Made by a program: the position numbers and the translations under genes. The notes beneath the pieces were generated by a model. The model worked only from the letters and a program-made list of their open reading frames with translations, searched no databases and was not told where the DNA came from. Below are positions 50,244-60,381 of a stretch of 64,000 nt of DNA, in pieces. The DNA is from Epithemia pelagica. Its lineage: Eukaryota > Bacillariophyta > Bacillariophyceae > Surirellales > Surirellaceae. The stretch lies in contig OX337229.1 in assembly GCA_946965045.2 (NCBI GenBank), positions 992,001 through 1,056,000 of the forward strand, in the 5' to 3' direction. The number at the start of each line of letters is the position of its first letter. Positions within the stretch are counted from its first letter, which is position 1.

Positions 50244-51539
50244 ATGAAATCCTTTCGCAACAAGAATTCGTCCACGACGACAAAACAATGCCGAAAGGCA
50301 ACCAGCAGCAGCAAGACGATCCAAACGACCGACACTCCCGAGAATACGACGACGACGACGACAATCATGGCAGCCGCACCCGAGGCTCGTCCCTCCACGA
50401 CGGCATCGGGGGTGGACATTGCGGGAGATGGCATTGTGTGGCGCGAAAGTTTGGCCGTTGTGGAAGGTGTGACACCCGATGGTCATCCCCAATTGACGTT
50501 GCGAAGTTACTTTCGACATCCCGTCACGTTGGAACGCGTCTGGGATGAGCCACCCTCCGGGGCCAGTGCGGTTGACTTTGCCACCTTGGAACAACGACAA
50601 GCCGCCCTGAGACAAATGCAAGAGTTGCAAGCCACACTGGATCTCATTCCTCCCGATCCTTCATCCTTACCGGAAACCAACACCAGCAACACTAAAAATA
50701 AACAGGGAAGAAATGGCCGTAAACAATCACAGCAAAGCGGTAACAATACCAACAACAACCAGGGAGGATGGTTGAGTCGTTTGAAGCGCCGGGGTGATCC
50801 TCCGACCTTGCAGGACGAATCCAAGGATTTGAATTTGCAACGTGCCATTGCGCGAAGCATGGCCGATCAACAACGCAAGGGAAAGAGACGGACCACCAGC
50901 AGTAGCAAAACCAACTCTGCTACAAATCATAATGACGATCCCCGTATTTTGTACGATTCCGAATACAGTGAACGTCGAACGTCAGCCTCCACCTCTCGTA
51001 CCGATGAGAACGATGTGGAGGATGACGACGATTTGGCCATGGCCAAGGCACTGAGTTTGTCCACGGCCGCCAATACATCAACGCCATCTGGAACCCCTGC
51101 CATGACCGAAGACGAAATGCTAAAATGGGCCATTGAACAAAGTCAACAACAAGGAGTGCAAGCCGTACCTCCTTCCTCGACCACCACAACAACCACTCCG
51201 GAACGAAAGGTTGCTTCGGCCCCTGTCACTACCACAACAAAACCCTCGTCCTCCGCGGCGTCATCTCCCGCCCACTCTCCTACACACACGGCCACGACTC
51301 CTACGACTGCCTCCAACTCTCCGGCAGTCGTCGATACCTTTGATCCCTATTCGCGACATCATCTTCCATCCTCATCCTCTCTTGCAGCAGCATCCGACGA
51401 GAAACCACCCGAAGAACCATCCATTCAAAAACTGTCCTTGGAACCAGACCAAAAAACTCCGGCCGCAGCTCGACGATTGTCTCGAAATATCATGATTGGA
51501 AGTCGCAAACGCATGGAATCCAAAGCAGGGGTCTTGTGA
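50244..51539 (+). CDS. Ubiquitin-interacting-motif (UIM) protein with WW-like segment
   Basis: 431 residues from the first ATG in the frame. After a Thr/Ser-rich start, residues 65-104 resemble a WW domain that has lost its first Trp spacing (SYFRHPVTLERVWDEPP). Three UIM-like helices follow: LNLQRAIARSM (~197-206), DDDLAMAKALSLS (~261-273) and EDEMLKWAIEQSQQQ (~289-303). Each has the acidic lead, the central Ala and the Ser three to four residues later that contact the ubiquitin Ile44 patch. The linkers and C-terminal third are Thr/Ser/Pro-rich and disordered. It probably binds polyubiquitin and acts in endocytic sorting, proteasome delivery or DNA repair; the sequence does not decide which. 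Confidence 0.8.
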   Translation: MKSFRNKNSSTTTKQCRKATSSSKTIQTTDTPENTTTTTTIMAAAPEARPSTTASGVDIAGDGIVWRESLAVVEGVTPDGHPQLTLRSYFRHPVTLERVWDEPPSGASAVDFATLEQRQAALRQMQELQATLDLIPPDPSSLPETNTSNTKNKQGRNGRKQSQQSGNNTNNNQGGWLSRLKRRGDPPTLQDESKDLNLQRAIARSMADQQRKGKRRTTSSSKTNSATNHNDDPRILYDSEYSERRTSASTSRTDENDVEDDDDLAMAKALSLSTAANTSTPSGTPAMTEDEMLKWAIEQSQQQGVQAVPPSSTTTTTTPERKVASAPVTTTTKPSSSAASSPAHSPTHTATTPTTASNSPAVVDTFDPYSRHHLPSSSSLAAASDEKPPEEPSIQKLSLEPDQKTPAAARRLSRNIMIGSRKRMESKAGVL

Positions 51540-51963
51540 GAACAAAAAGCCGCGCCAACGTGCAATCACTAAAAACGTTAAAGAGTTTGCGCTGTTCCAG
51601 AGAATGGGGTAGAGGATACTCGAATGCATCTTTTGGGATACTTCCCATGTCGCTTCCTAGCGAACCGAACTACCTAGCTACATATCAAATCATGGATCGA
51701 CGTGCGCACGATCTATGGACGGAATACCGACGTGGTTGCAAGAATAACATCATTTTGAATACGACACTAAATATTTTCAATCTTTGTAGCGCATCGATTG
51801 GACTGTAGAACTCGTGCTCCAGTGAATGCATCCGACAACATTTTGATTCGTAGCGTCCCAATACTTTCATCTGTTGGTGGCCCAGTCTACAGGTCAACAG
51901 ATGGTGGCCGAATCTCTGTCATTGAGGAAGAAACTGTTTTATACTACACGAGGGCGGATTCGA
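51540..51963. other. Convergent intergenic region, UIM / Myb-SANT genes
   Basis: 424 bp of 3' flank. No gene or repeat recognised. Confidence 0.45.
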
Positions 51964-53289
51964 CTACTGGCTCAGGTATTGGAGTCGCTTTTTGATGTGA
52001 CGTGGTAAACGATTGCCGGGGGCTTCTGCCGCGATCTCGCTCCACGTCTTGCCCTCTGTGTTTAATTGAATAAGAAGTGCATCCTCTTCCTCGTTCCAAG
52101 TTGTTTTGGGTCGAGATAACTGCGCAGCAGAGAGAGGCATGTTGCAAGTAAGTTGCGACACTGAGAGATAACATAAAAGGCAGCGAAAAGCACTTACGAT
52201 TTTCCAGCGATATTTGCATTGAATGTGGTTTCGACTTCCCCGAAAGAAGTCTTTGGCGACAACGGTCCAGTCGATGATGATTGGAACCCCCAAGGCTTGA
52301 ACGGCGTTCCGGAGAGCATCATCTTCGGTGCTGCTCCAGCGACCCCTACGCCGTGGGAGCGGCATACTGGAGACATGATCACCCCTACCTTCCTCCTTTG
52401 CACAAGTGTCATTTCGACCCTCCCATTGAATCTCCCCCTTACCAACCTTGAGTTTGGCCTTGAGTGTGGCAATACACTTGCCCACGCCCGGCTTACCAAC
52501 CTTGAGTTTGGCCTTGAGTTTGTCAATACACTTCCCCACGCCCGGCTTACCAACCTTGAGTTTGGCGACAGTATCTGAATTACTATCGTCGGTTTCATCT
52601 GCATGTGATGGCAGAGCAATCGAAATCGAAGACTCTGGAACAATGCAAGCATCTTTATCCGTGTGCTCCGCAGAAACAACATCCCCCTTCGGCTCATTCC
52701 AGTCGTCTCGCCATTCCAGCGGCGGTGTCGGACATGGTTGTTCCGAGAACTTGACAGCTTCTTCTTCATCCCACGGTTCCCCGATAGGTTCACACAGAAT
52801 TTGTTGTTCAAACTCTGAGATGGGAGCTTTTGCATCAACGGGAGGACGTTGTCGTTTTTCGCCGGGTACAGCACTAGTACGTTTGGAGAGGATCGAGATG
52901 TCGTTGGTTTTTTCAGATGCCTCATCTCGCGACTCATTGCATGCCACTTGCGCAACCCTTGACCGCGTTTCAGGGCCATCATCATCACCATCATTCAGCG
53001 GACCATGACAGTTTGGAGTTGTGCTATCGGTCAACTCGCCGAGTGTCCAATTTGCAAGGGTAGGATCCATCCATTCTATATCGTTAGGATCAGGTGCCTG
53101 ATCCCATGCTTCCAGTGCGGCAGTCACGTTGTTGTGTTTCTTGTCGGTTTCCACTGTTTCATGGGGAAACGATTTGCGCTTCTTGGAGCTGGAACTTGCA
53201 TCAGGAAGCTTGGATTCATGGGGGGATCGTTTCTTTGGGACCATGGACGGCCGATCCGAAAGATGGTGATTCGTTTCTGGAGAGACCAT
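51964..53289 (-). CDS. Two-repeat Myb/SANT-like nuclear protein
   Basis: Exons 52198-53289 and 51964-52119 with a 78-bp intron (52120-52197; GTAAGT donor, GCGCAG acceptor); 415 residues. The N-terminal 300 residues are polar and acidic with a nuclear localisation signal (KKRSPHESK, SSSKKRK). Next is a 17-residue repeat, AKLKVGKPGVGKCI, in about two and a half copies. At the C-terminus lie two SANT/Myb repeats: GRWSSTEDDALRNAVQALG... WTVVAKDFFRGSRNHIQCKYRWKI, then TTWNEEEDALLIQLNTEGKTWSEIAAEAPGR-like sequence ending KKRLQYLSQ. The intron lies exactly between the repeats and is a multiple of three without a stop, so retention would insert 26 residues. The start was set at the first ATG. Confidence 0.82.
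   Translation of the reverse strand: MVSPETNHHLSDRPSMVPKKRSPHESKLPDASSSSKKRKSFPHETVETDKKHNNVTAALEAWDQAPDPNDIEWMDPTLANWTLGELTDSTTPNCHGPLNDGDDDGPETRSRVAQVACNESRDEASEKTNDISILSKRTSAVPGEKRQRPPVDAKAPISEFEQQILCEPIGEPWDEEEAVKFSEQPCPTPPLEWRDDWNEPKGDVVSAEHTDKDACIVPESSISIALPSHADETDDSNSDTVAKLKVGKPGVGKCIDKLKAKLKVGKPGVGKCIATLKAKLKVGKGEIQWEGRNDTCAKEEGRGDHVSSMPLPRRRGRWSSTEDDALRNAVQALGVPIIIDWTVVAKDFFRGSRNHIQCKYRWKIVSAFRCLLCYLSVSQLTCNMPLSAAQLSRPKTTWNEEEDALLIQLNTEGKTWSEIAAEAPGNRLPRHIKKRLQYLSQ
52440..52570. repeat. 51-bp in-frame tandem repeat in the Myb/SANT gene
   Basis: About two and a half copies of a 51-bp unit, each reading (minus strand) KLKVGKPGVGKCI plus four variable residues. The copies are nearly identical in DNA, suggesting recent expansion by slippage or unequal exchange. 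Confidence 0.75.
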
Positions 53290-53527
53290 GCTTCCCAATG
53301 GTGCAATGGTGCGTTTCTTGCGCCAAAAGCTCAATTGCCTAGAACCTGAGGTGAAGAATACCAACGTCGTTACCGAGTACGGTGGATTCCACAAAAGCTT
53401 TGTTGATCAAAATGTGTTGTTGATGATTGATTGTGTGTATCGACTTTGATACTGCCAGAAGAGTGCTCGATCCAGAGGAAACTGATACGTTGGAATCTTT
53501 GAGCAACAGATTGTCTCTACTTGGAGA

Positions 53528-53917
53528 ATGGACCCAAGTTGGCCACCACAAGGAACCTCATCCTTTGGCAAGCGTTTGAAACGACAAGCGAAACGGCTCA
53601 TATCTCTCGGCATGATTGCTGCACAAAAGGAGGTGCGGCCGGCCGACTACACAAGACGTGTTCCTCATTTATCATCGTTGTCGTGCCAATCGTTGACAAG
53701 CTCATATCATCCTGGAGTAAATAACTTGATTTCAGTCCGAGGAATCACCATCGAAAGAAGCGGCTTTCTCAAGAAGGGCAGCAACAAAGTTCATGGATCT
53801 AAAGAACCACATCCATTGTGGCGTTTGTTGTCTTTTGTTGTCATCGTCATTGGTGTTATTTTTGTGTCATTGGCACTGGTCGCCGAAATTATTTTTCAAT
53901 CGCGTTTGGGTCGATGA
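53528..53917 (+). CDS. Small single-pass membrane protein, unknown
   Basis: 129 residues. The N-terminal half is basic (FGKRLKRQAKRLI), followed by a polar segment. There is one clear transmembrane helix near the C-terminus (LLSFVVIVIGVIFVSLALVAEIIF, about 99-122) and a short basic tail (QSRLGR). The topology suggests a tail-anchored or C-terminally anchored protein. No family is recognised. It diverges from the Myb/SANT gene with 238 bp between starts. Confidence 0.55.
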   Translation: MDPSWPPQGTSSFGKRLKRQAKRLISLGMIAAQKEVRPADYTRRVPHLSSLSCQSLTSSYHPGVNNLISVRGITIERSGFLKKGSNKVHGSKEPHPLWRLLSFVVIVIGVIFVSLALVAEIIFQSRLGR

Positions 53918-54403
53918 GTGACGCATGTCGTCTTCACCTGAAAACGCATTCACAGACACGGACGACACTTCTGCTTCATTCTCATTTGATGCCAACAAGA
54001 GAACAAGACGTGTTCATCATCCAAGACACTCGGCGACTGCTCTTTTTGCGCTTCTCTGGCATCTTGCATCTCACATGTCTCTTGATGGTTGTGTGTCTTC
54101 GACTTGCGACGTGCGTATGTGCCATGTCAACTCTAGTAGTAGTAGGTACCTCTAGAGTTCTTCTCTTTCATGTCATCACTTGGTCGGAATGAGGAAGCAC
54201 GTGAGCGAGGGGGGAGGAGTTGAATGAGAAATCCAAACATCAACTCCCCAGCCCTTGTCAGCATTCCGAATCTTGGCCCGTGACAAGTAGATTCCAAAAA
54301 CTGGACGTAGGTACTCTTCTTGAGATCTGGAATCACGTATCCGAGTCAAACGGGACGACGTAAGAACAAGAGGTGAAATAGAAATACGTTCTGATTGAAG
54401 ACA
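53918..54403. other. Region upstream of pyruvate kinase
   Basis: About 490 bp between the small membrane protein and the pyruvate kinase ATG. Apart from the doubtful 76-codon frame, no feature stands out. Confidence 0.4.
53925..54155 (+). CDS. Possible small protein, low confidence
   Basis: 76 codons beginning seven bases after the previous stop, in another frame: MSSSPENAFTDTDDTSASFSF, then a basic segment (NKRTRRVHHPRH), then a moderately hydrophobic stretch (ATALFALLWHLASHMSL). The composition looks protein-like, but there is no family match and it may be a 3' exon or chance frame. Confidence 0.25.
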   Translation: MSSSPENAFTDTDDTSASFSFDANKRTRRVHHPRHSATALFALLWHLASHMSLDGCVSSTCDVRMCHVNSSSSRYL

Positions 54404-56786
54404 ATGGCGATCATGTCGAACAAGTCTTCACGTCATGCAACGACGGCCGTGGCCTTGTCATTTCTCGTTTTGACCGTTGATGCTTTTGTGATTCAACAAG
54501 GACGACAGGGAAGCAGTTCCACTTTTCTTTCCCGAACGACGGAAGAATCGTCCTTGACCCATCCACACAAGACCTTTCGCCTACATGCTTCATGGGCACC
54601 GCCCAGCAGTCCCGTGGCAGTGAATGGTGCATCCACGGCTGCTGCTCCAGTGAATGGCAACCACAGTCCATCCTCAACGATTCCACAACGTTGGCGCAAA
54701 TCGACCAAGCAAGTAGCAACCTTGGGACCTGCCTCGTCCACAGTGGAAATGATTGAACAATTGTTCTTGGCGGGTGCCGACATGTTTCGTCTCAATTTCT
54801 CTCATGGCTCGCAAGAACAAAAGCTCGAACTGCTCCAACTCATTCGACAGGTCGAAGCCAAACACCGCCATCCCATTGCCATCCTAGGAGATTTGCAAGG
54901 ACCGAAATTGCGGGTAGGTACAGATTCATGGTTGAGTTTTCTTTGATATGTGGAGTAACTTGAGATGGTCATTCCAGAATAATGTAGTTGGGGGACGCAC
55001 TTGCCCAGTTTGTCGACATTGTGATCTTGACTGCCAAAACCCGAAACCAAACTCACATGTATTGTCGTATGCTTGATCTCTCGACTTTCCTGTGCATAAA
55101 ATGATTCCCACACAATGTGGTCTCCAGGTTGGTGAATTTGCCAACCCTGATGGTGAAATATTGGAGGCAGGCCAAACATTTCGCCTAGATCTTGATCCGA
55201 CACCTGGTAATCGCCAACGCGTCCAGCTGCCACATCCTGAGATCATCCAAGCGTCCGAAGTTGGACACTCTCTTTTGGTCGATGATGGAAAGGTCAAACT
55301 AGTGGTTAGTGGCAAGGGACAAGGGTTCTTGGATTGCGTGGTCACCGTGGCTGGTCGAATCAAGGATCGCAAGGGTGTCAATACACCCGACTCGGTGCTC
55401 GAAATCAGCCCCCTCACACCCAAGGACCGTTCCGATTTGGAATACCAAATGAAAATCGGATGCGACTGGATTGCCTTGTCCTTTGTACAAACACCCGAGG
55501 ATATTGATGAAATTCGAACCCTCATGGATCAGCACCATCGTGCATCGGGGTCCACCACCATTCAACCCGCTCTCATGGCCAAGATTGAAAAGCCCTCCTG
55601 TTTCGAAGGAGATAACTTGCAACGAATTGTGCAAAAATGCGACGGAATTATGGTTGCTCGAGGTGATTTAGGTGTCGAATGTCCTCCTGAAGATGTCCCA
55701 TTGCTTCAAAAACAAATCATTGACGAGTGTCGTAAGCAGGGCAAACCTGTTGTGGTAGCCACACAAATGTTGGAATCCATGATTGACAATCCCACGCCAA
55801 CGCGAGCCGAAGCTTCTGATGTTTCTACTGCTATTTACGATGGAGCCGACGCCATTATGCTCAGTGCCGAATCGGCAGCAGGAAAATATCCTATTGAATC
55901 CGTTCTTATGCAACAACGTATCATCAATCGCGTGGAAAGTGACTCTCATTATCGCACCCTTTTGCACAGTCGCGACTTTTTCCCCAACAAAACACCTGCC
56001 GATGCTTTGATCACAGCCGCGCGGCAGATTGCCCAAACGATTGATGCCAAGGCCATTGTATCCTTTTCTTTGCGAGGAACCACGGTCTTGCGAGCATCCA
56101 AGACGCGACCTCCCGTACCAATCTTGGCCCTTTGTCCCCTAAAAGAAACAGCCAGACAATTGGCACTAGCATGGTGTGTAGTGATCCATCACGAAATTTG
56201 TTTTCAAGCTCAAACCGTTGATACTCATAAGTATTCTTTTCAATCTTAGGGGAGTTTACCCCGATCTTCCAGAAGAAGGTTCCTATGGATCACATCCTGA
56301 TGTGGCTTTCCCCACCACGACGCCTTCGGCCACTTATGGCACTGCCCCATCACCAGCAACACCTGCCGCCATGACAATGGAACAACTAGCACGGGAATGG
56401 GGGGCCCGCAACCAGGATCAAGACGACAGCACAGTGATGCAACCCGTTATGGCGAACGCAATGCCGCAACAGCCCGAAAATTCATCAGAAGACGATTTCG
56501 ATTTGGTGTTGAGAAACGCTTGCACTGCTGCCTTGCAAAAAGGACTCGCCACCGACCTTGAGGATCTCTTGGTGGTAACTGCTGGTCTCCCTTTTGGAAC
56601 GCCGGGTGCCGCCAATATGTAAGTGTTCACCGTCATGTTGCTTGGAATGTTGGCTTGTAGCGTCCAATACTTACATATCGGACCTTTTTACTTGTGATCA
56701 AATCTGTTTCCGTCTTTGTCCTTCTCAGTCTTCGTATCGTACCTGCTGCGGGACCAACGTGTTGGGACGGAATCTGTAATTTGTAA
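54404..56786 (+). CDS. Pyruvate kinase, plastid-targeted
   Basis: Four exons: 54404-54913, 55128-56173, 56250-56618 and 56729-56786; introns of 214, 76 and 110 bp; 660 residues. Signal peptide ends at VDA-F (27/28), the plastid-type junction. Enzyme landmarks: ATLGPASSTVEMIEQLFLAGA with FRLNFSHGS, AILGDLQGPKLRVG spanning intron 1, the active-site MAKIEKPS, VARGDLGVECPPEDV, VVVATQMLESMIDNPTPTRAEASD and AIMLSAESAAGKYP. It converts PEP and ADP to pyruvate and ATP, here probably supplying plastid pyruvate for fatty acids or amino acids. The C-terminal domain holds a Pro/Thr-rich insert (~520-570), and the last exon ends CWDGICNL. MLSAES replaces the more common MLSGET. Confidence 0.93.
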
Positions 56787-57512
56787 TGCGACAATCTGAT
56801 TCTAATTTACGGGATGATGTTATCCTAGCGCAGCGAGCATCCACTCAACACCATCATTTTTTCTTCCAGTTACATGTGGACAAGGTATTATGCTTGGTCA
56901 TTCTTCAAAGATTTGCACCACACGAACCCCATCACCAGCGAGATGAACGGCCGCCAAGTAATCCATACACGCACACTCACTGTCAACTGCATCTTGGTAC
57001 CTCGTCGAGTACTCAGGCACACCGTAGTATTTTCATCAGATAACCTCATCAATCAATAAAACCTTTATGGCACATTCATCTGGACTCTTGTCTCCATTCT
57101 TTCTATTCATGCGCGAAGAAACTCGGCTTACCATTGATGTAGGTTGCTCTAAAAGCATCCTGGCCAACATAACGGCCTCTGTCCAATAGACCATCACCTA
57201 CGCCAGAAGATTCTTTTGTGGATTTCCTCTCTCTAGCTTCTCGTTGTTTTGTATTTTGGATGACATCGTCATACCATCATGGCGTCAACGGCAGCAAGTC
57301 GAAGTCCCGTGGGTTCCCCGCTAGCTATAGTCATGATTGCCGTCTCATAGCTTTCAGGATAATCCCTAGCGTCCGTAATGGGTAATTATTTAAATCATTT
57401 TTAACGAAAAGGTCATGATTACCTCTGAGGATTGTTAGATGTCAAAGCGGCAAAAGAGACGAGGCGAGGCGAGTACTTGCTCTAACAACGCGGCAGTAAT
57501 AGACATTCAACC
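56787..57512. other. Intergenic region
   Basis: About 730 bp between pyruvate kinase and the next small gene. Short frames only, no recognised feature. Confidence 0.45.
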
Positions 57513-57822
57513 ATGGATCCCCTTCCTGTTCCGGCACAGTTGGAAACACAACTTGGAAAATGCAAAAGTGTGAGAACGGCGGATTACTACAAGCCCCGAA
57601 CCAAGACCGATGAGGTAAGCACCCGCTGTGAATGAAATGGGAGAATTGCATTTGGCCCTTGCGCTCTCTGCGCTCTACGTTCCATGGTAATGTCGATAAG
57701 ACGAGGCAGCATTGGTTTGATGCGTTATAACTGACGTTTCTTTGCGCTTTTTTGTGTTTGTTTCACAGGAAATTGAAGCGTCCAAGGCCAAATTGCCGCC
57801 CCTTCCAAACAAGGCTCCCTAA
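57513..57822 (+). CDS. Tiny spliced hypothetical protein (51 residues)
   Basis: Exon 1 57513-57614 and exon 2 57769-57822, with a 154-bp intron (GTAAGC donor, TTTCACAG acceptor, phase 0). The peptide starts MDPLPVPAQLETQLGKC, has a Lys/Arg/Glu-rich middle (ADYYKPRTKTDE) and ends KLPPLPNKAP. Clean splice signals and the CAACC-ATG-G start context support it, but its size and lack of homologues known to me keep confidence moderate. A Cys-containing frame just downstream (CSPCLDVEYLHPC, about 57833-57919) ends at a possible donor and might be an alternative exon. Confidence 0.4.
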
Positions 57823-58255
57823 CTGGCGTGTACTGTAGTCCCTGTTTGGATGTGGAGTACTTGCACCCATGCGCATCCGTGGAGGCCTTTGATAGGTCAC
57901 GTCCAATGAAAGAGGTAAACACATGAGGTTACAGTTGATTGATGAGGCATATTCTATTTCTACCGAAAGAAAAAGTTTCCAAAAGTGTCGATAGTCAATG
58001 CCTGCTTTCCAGTTGCAGTGATAGACCAAGTAAAACTATAGTAAAACAATAATACAAGAGAAGAACTTTCGTCGACACGTATTGCAAATTTCTGAATAGG
58101 GAGAGATGGATGCAACCGCGTCTTGGCCGTTGTCGGCCGCGTTTAGATTGTCTGGTTGGTGCAAGCGTAAACAGTCGAGTGTCCATGCATCCCTCGTTCG
58201 TACAAGACGAAACGGCTCTCTCGTCCAGGTCCAAAAAGTGTCCATGCTTTTAACT
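57823..58255. other. Convergent intergenic region
   Basis: 433 bp between the tiny gene and the sugar kinase stop. The Cys-containing open stretch near 57833-57919 is the only notable content. Confidence 0.4.
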
Positions 58256-60025
58256 TCACAATGACGATGATGACGACGCCGTCATGACCTTTCGTAATTG
58301 GGGTTCTACTTTGAGTAATTCTTGATACCGTTGAAACATGGCTTGATAGGTTTTCACAGCAATGGGATTGGGGACAAAGGAACGGCGTGTTGTTTCGGGA
58401 GTGGCGTCGTCCTCGTTTTGTTTGGACGTTTGGATGGATTCCAAAAAGGTGACCCAGTCGGGTGGAACAGTGCCGCTGGCATGGTCGGCCACAAAGCACA
58501 AATATCGATACTGTGCCATGACACAGGCACCCCACGAACATCCTTCCTCGGCTGCCAACATCATTAATGTGACGGGTAAATTAAAGACATCAGCGACAAT
58601 TTGTCCACAGGCGGAAGTTTTGGTCAATCCTCCCGATAAGACAATTTCTCGCATGGACGAGGATGTCCCGCTGCTGCCAGTGTTGTCGTTGTTGTCGTTG
58701 TTGTCGACCAATGCGTGTGAGACAAATTGTTGAAATCCAGCCTTGAGATTGAAAATTGTGGACAACAAGGCTGCCTTGGCGACATGTCCAGCCTTGGAGT
58801 TATGAGCATTCCATCCGAGAATCAAGGCACTACTGCCTCCCTGACCAATGCCCAAACCAGGTTCATCATCCATAAAGGGCAAGGCTAGCAAACCCCCACA
58901 ATCGTTGGGAGCCGCAATCAAGGCGGGCATGACACGATCAAAGGCCGTTTCTTTGGTGGTCGAGTCCTTGTCGTTGTTGTTGGTGCCATAGGATTCCACA
59001 ATGGTGTTCAAAAAGGTGGTTCCATTGCGCAACAATACCATATGAATGGGTTTGCCATTGGCGGCGGCAAAATGGTCAATGGCCGGAAGGACTGTCGAAG
59101 CCGTCGTGTCGGCCACAAAATTGGCCGCCACCGACGTGCCAAAACTACACGACATGGTTCCCACTTGTCCAATCAAACTTCCTGCCAAGGCGGCGACTTG
59201 ATCGCCTTCGGCCGAGGCCACTGGAATCGGAACCGTTGTCCCTCCTTCGTTTTGATTTGATAACAAGTGACTTTCCAATCCCAACACGGCTGCACCCGAT
59301 TCAGTTAAGAATCCAGCATCTTGTCCGGCACATTTAATGGTCGGCAACAAGTCTTTCAACGGTACAAACTTGTCGGTACCTTGTTCCTTTTCCACCAATT
59401 GTTGGTAGAGTTGTAATTTTTCGTCATCAAACGTTTGAGTCAGTGGATTGACCGGGAACATGCCAGCAGCATCGCCGACTCCCAACACCAATTGCCCCGT
59501 CAAGACCCAGGCCATCCACCCCGCCGGGGTCGTGATGGATCGCGTTTGTGCCGCCTTGGTTGGTTGATTCCGCAACGTCCACAAAAATCGTGCACATGTG
59601 GCACGAAGAGGAACCTTGAAGTGAAACAAGTCTGTCAATTCCTGGCCTTCGGCCGCATTCCGGGCATCGCACCACAATCGCACCGGTTCCAAGACGGTGT
59701 GGTGTTCATCCAACAAGACTTCTCCATGCATTTGACCACCAATTCCAATGGCCAAAATCTGCCACTGTTTGTCGCCAAGTTGATCTTTGACCTGACGCAT
59801 GGAGGTTTGGAGGGCTTGCAACCAATCACTGGTCACTTGTTCGTACCATCCCTGTTGCTGTTGATCCTCTTCACGGCTCGAATAGCCATACGAGGCTTCG
59901 CCCTTGGCCAAAAGCTTTAAATCGGTGGCATTGCAAAATAAGACAGACAATCCTTGAGTTCCAATGTCAATTCCCAGAAACCCAGAAACGACACTGGCAG
60001 TTGATGCCTCTTGCGACGACGCCAT
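58256..60025 (-). CDS. Xylulokinase-like FGGY-family sugar kinase
   Basis: 589 residues from the ATG at 60025 (an in-frame ATG at 60073 would add 16). FGGY N-terminal half: GFLGIDIGTQGLSVLFCN (phosphate loop), IGIGGQMHGEVLLDE, LWCDARNAAEGQEL and LVLGVGDAAGMFPV, whose Asp is in the catalytic base position. The C-terminal half carries GTMSCSFGTSVAANFV, LLALPFMDDEPGLG, and REIVLSGGLTKTSACGQIVADVFNLPV followed by EEGCSWGACVMAQY, the ATP-binding region. It should phosphorylate D-xylulose or a related ketose with ATP. No clear targeting signal, so probably cytosolic. It diverges from the FG-GAP-like gene with 356 bp between starts. Confidence 0.9.
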   Translation of the reverse strand: MASSQEASTASVVSGFLGIDIGTQGLSVLFCNATDLKLLAKGEASYGYSSREEDQQQQGWYEQVTSDWLQALQTSMRQVKDQLGDKQWQILAIGIGGQMHGEVLLDEHHTVLEPVRLWCDARNAAEGQELTDLFHFKVPLRATCARFLWTLRNQPTKAAQTRSITTPAGWMAWVLTGQLVLGVGDAAGMFPVNPLTQTFDDEKLQLYQQLVEKEQGTDKFVPLKDLLPTIKCAGQDAGFLTESGAAVLGLESHLLSNQNEGGTTVPIPVASAEGDQVAALAGSLIGQVGTMSCSFGTSVAANFVADTTASTVLPAIDHFAAANGKPIHMVLLRNGTTFLNTIVESYGTNNNDKDSTTKETAFDRVMPALIAAPNDCGGLLALPFMDDEPGLGIGQGGSSALILGWNAHNSKAGHVAKAALLSTIFNLKAGFQQFVSHALVDNNDNNDNTGSSGTSSSMREIVLSGGLTKTSACGQIVADVFNLPVTLMMLAAEEGCSWGACVMAQYRYLCFVADHASGTVPPDWVTFLESIQTSKQNEDDATPETTRRSFVPNPIAVKTYQAMFQRYQELLKVEPQLRKVMTASSSSSL

Positions 60026-60381
60026 GGTCTCAAAAAGATTTTTTTCTTGGATGGGCGAACTGTGGGGTAGCATTCCAGTCGCTGAAAGTGAATGACGCAA
60101 GCCAACAAATTTCCAGCGACCTATACATTTTTGGAGGGCCAAATCAATTAGCAAAAGTTACTTCAAGACATACCTTCAACCGCGAAGGAGTCTTAGGGAT
60201 GCCAACTCTCTTGCTGTGCTCGGTATGCAATCAGTTCTGGTGTCCAACAACTCAGAGTTGACGTCTTTGTCGTTGCTGCTTCAACGAGATTGGGTCAGAG
60301 TCGAAGCAACCAAACACAACACTGACTGAATGGTCTCATTGTGGTACTGCTAGCTACTAGAGGGATGAAGAAGGCAATGAA
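60026..60381. promoter_or_regulatory. Divergent promoter region, sugar kinase / FG-GAP-like gene
   Basis: 356 bp between divergent ATGs; likely shared promoter region. No distinctive motif identified. Confidence 0.4.
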
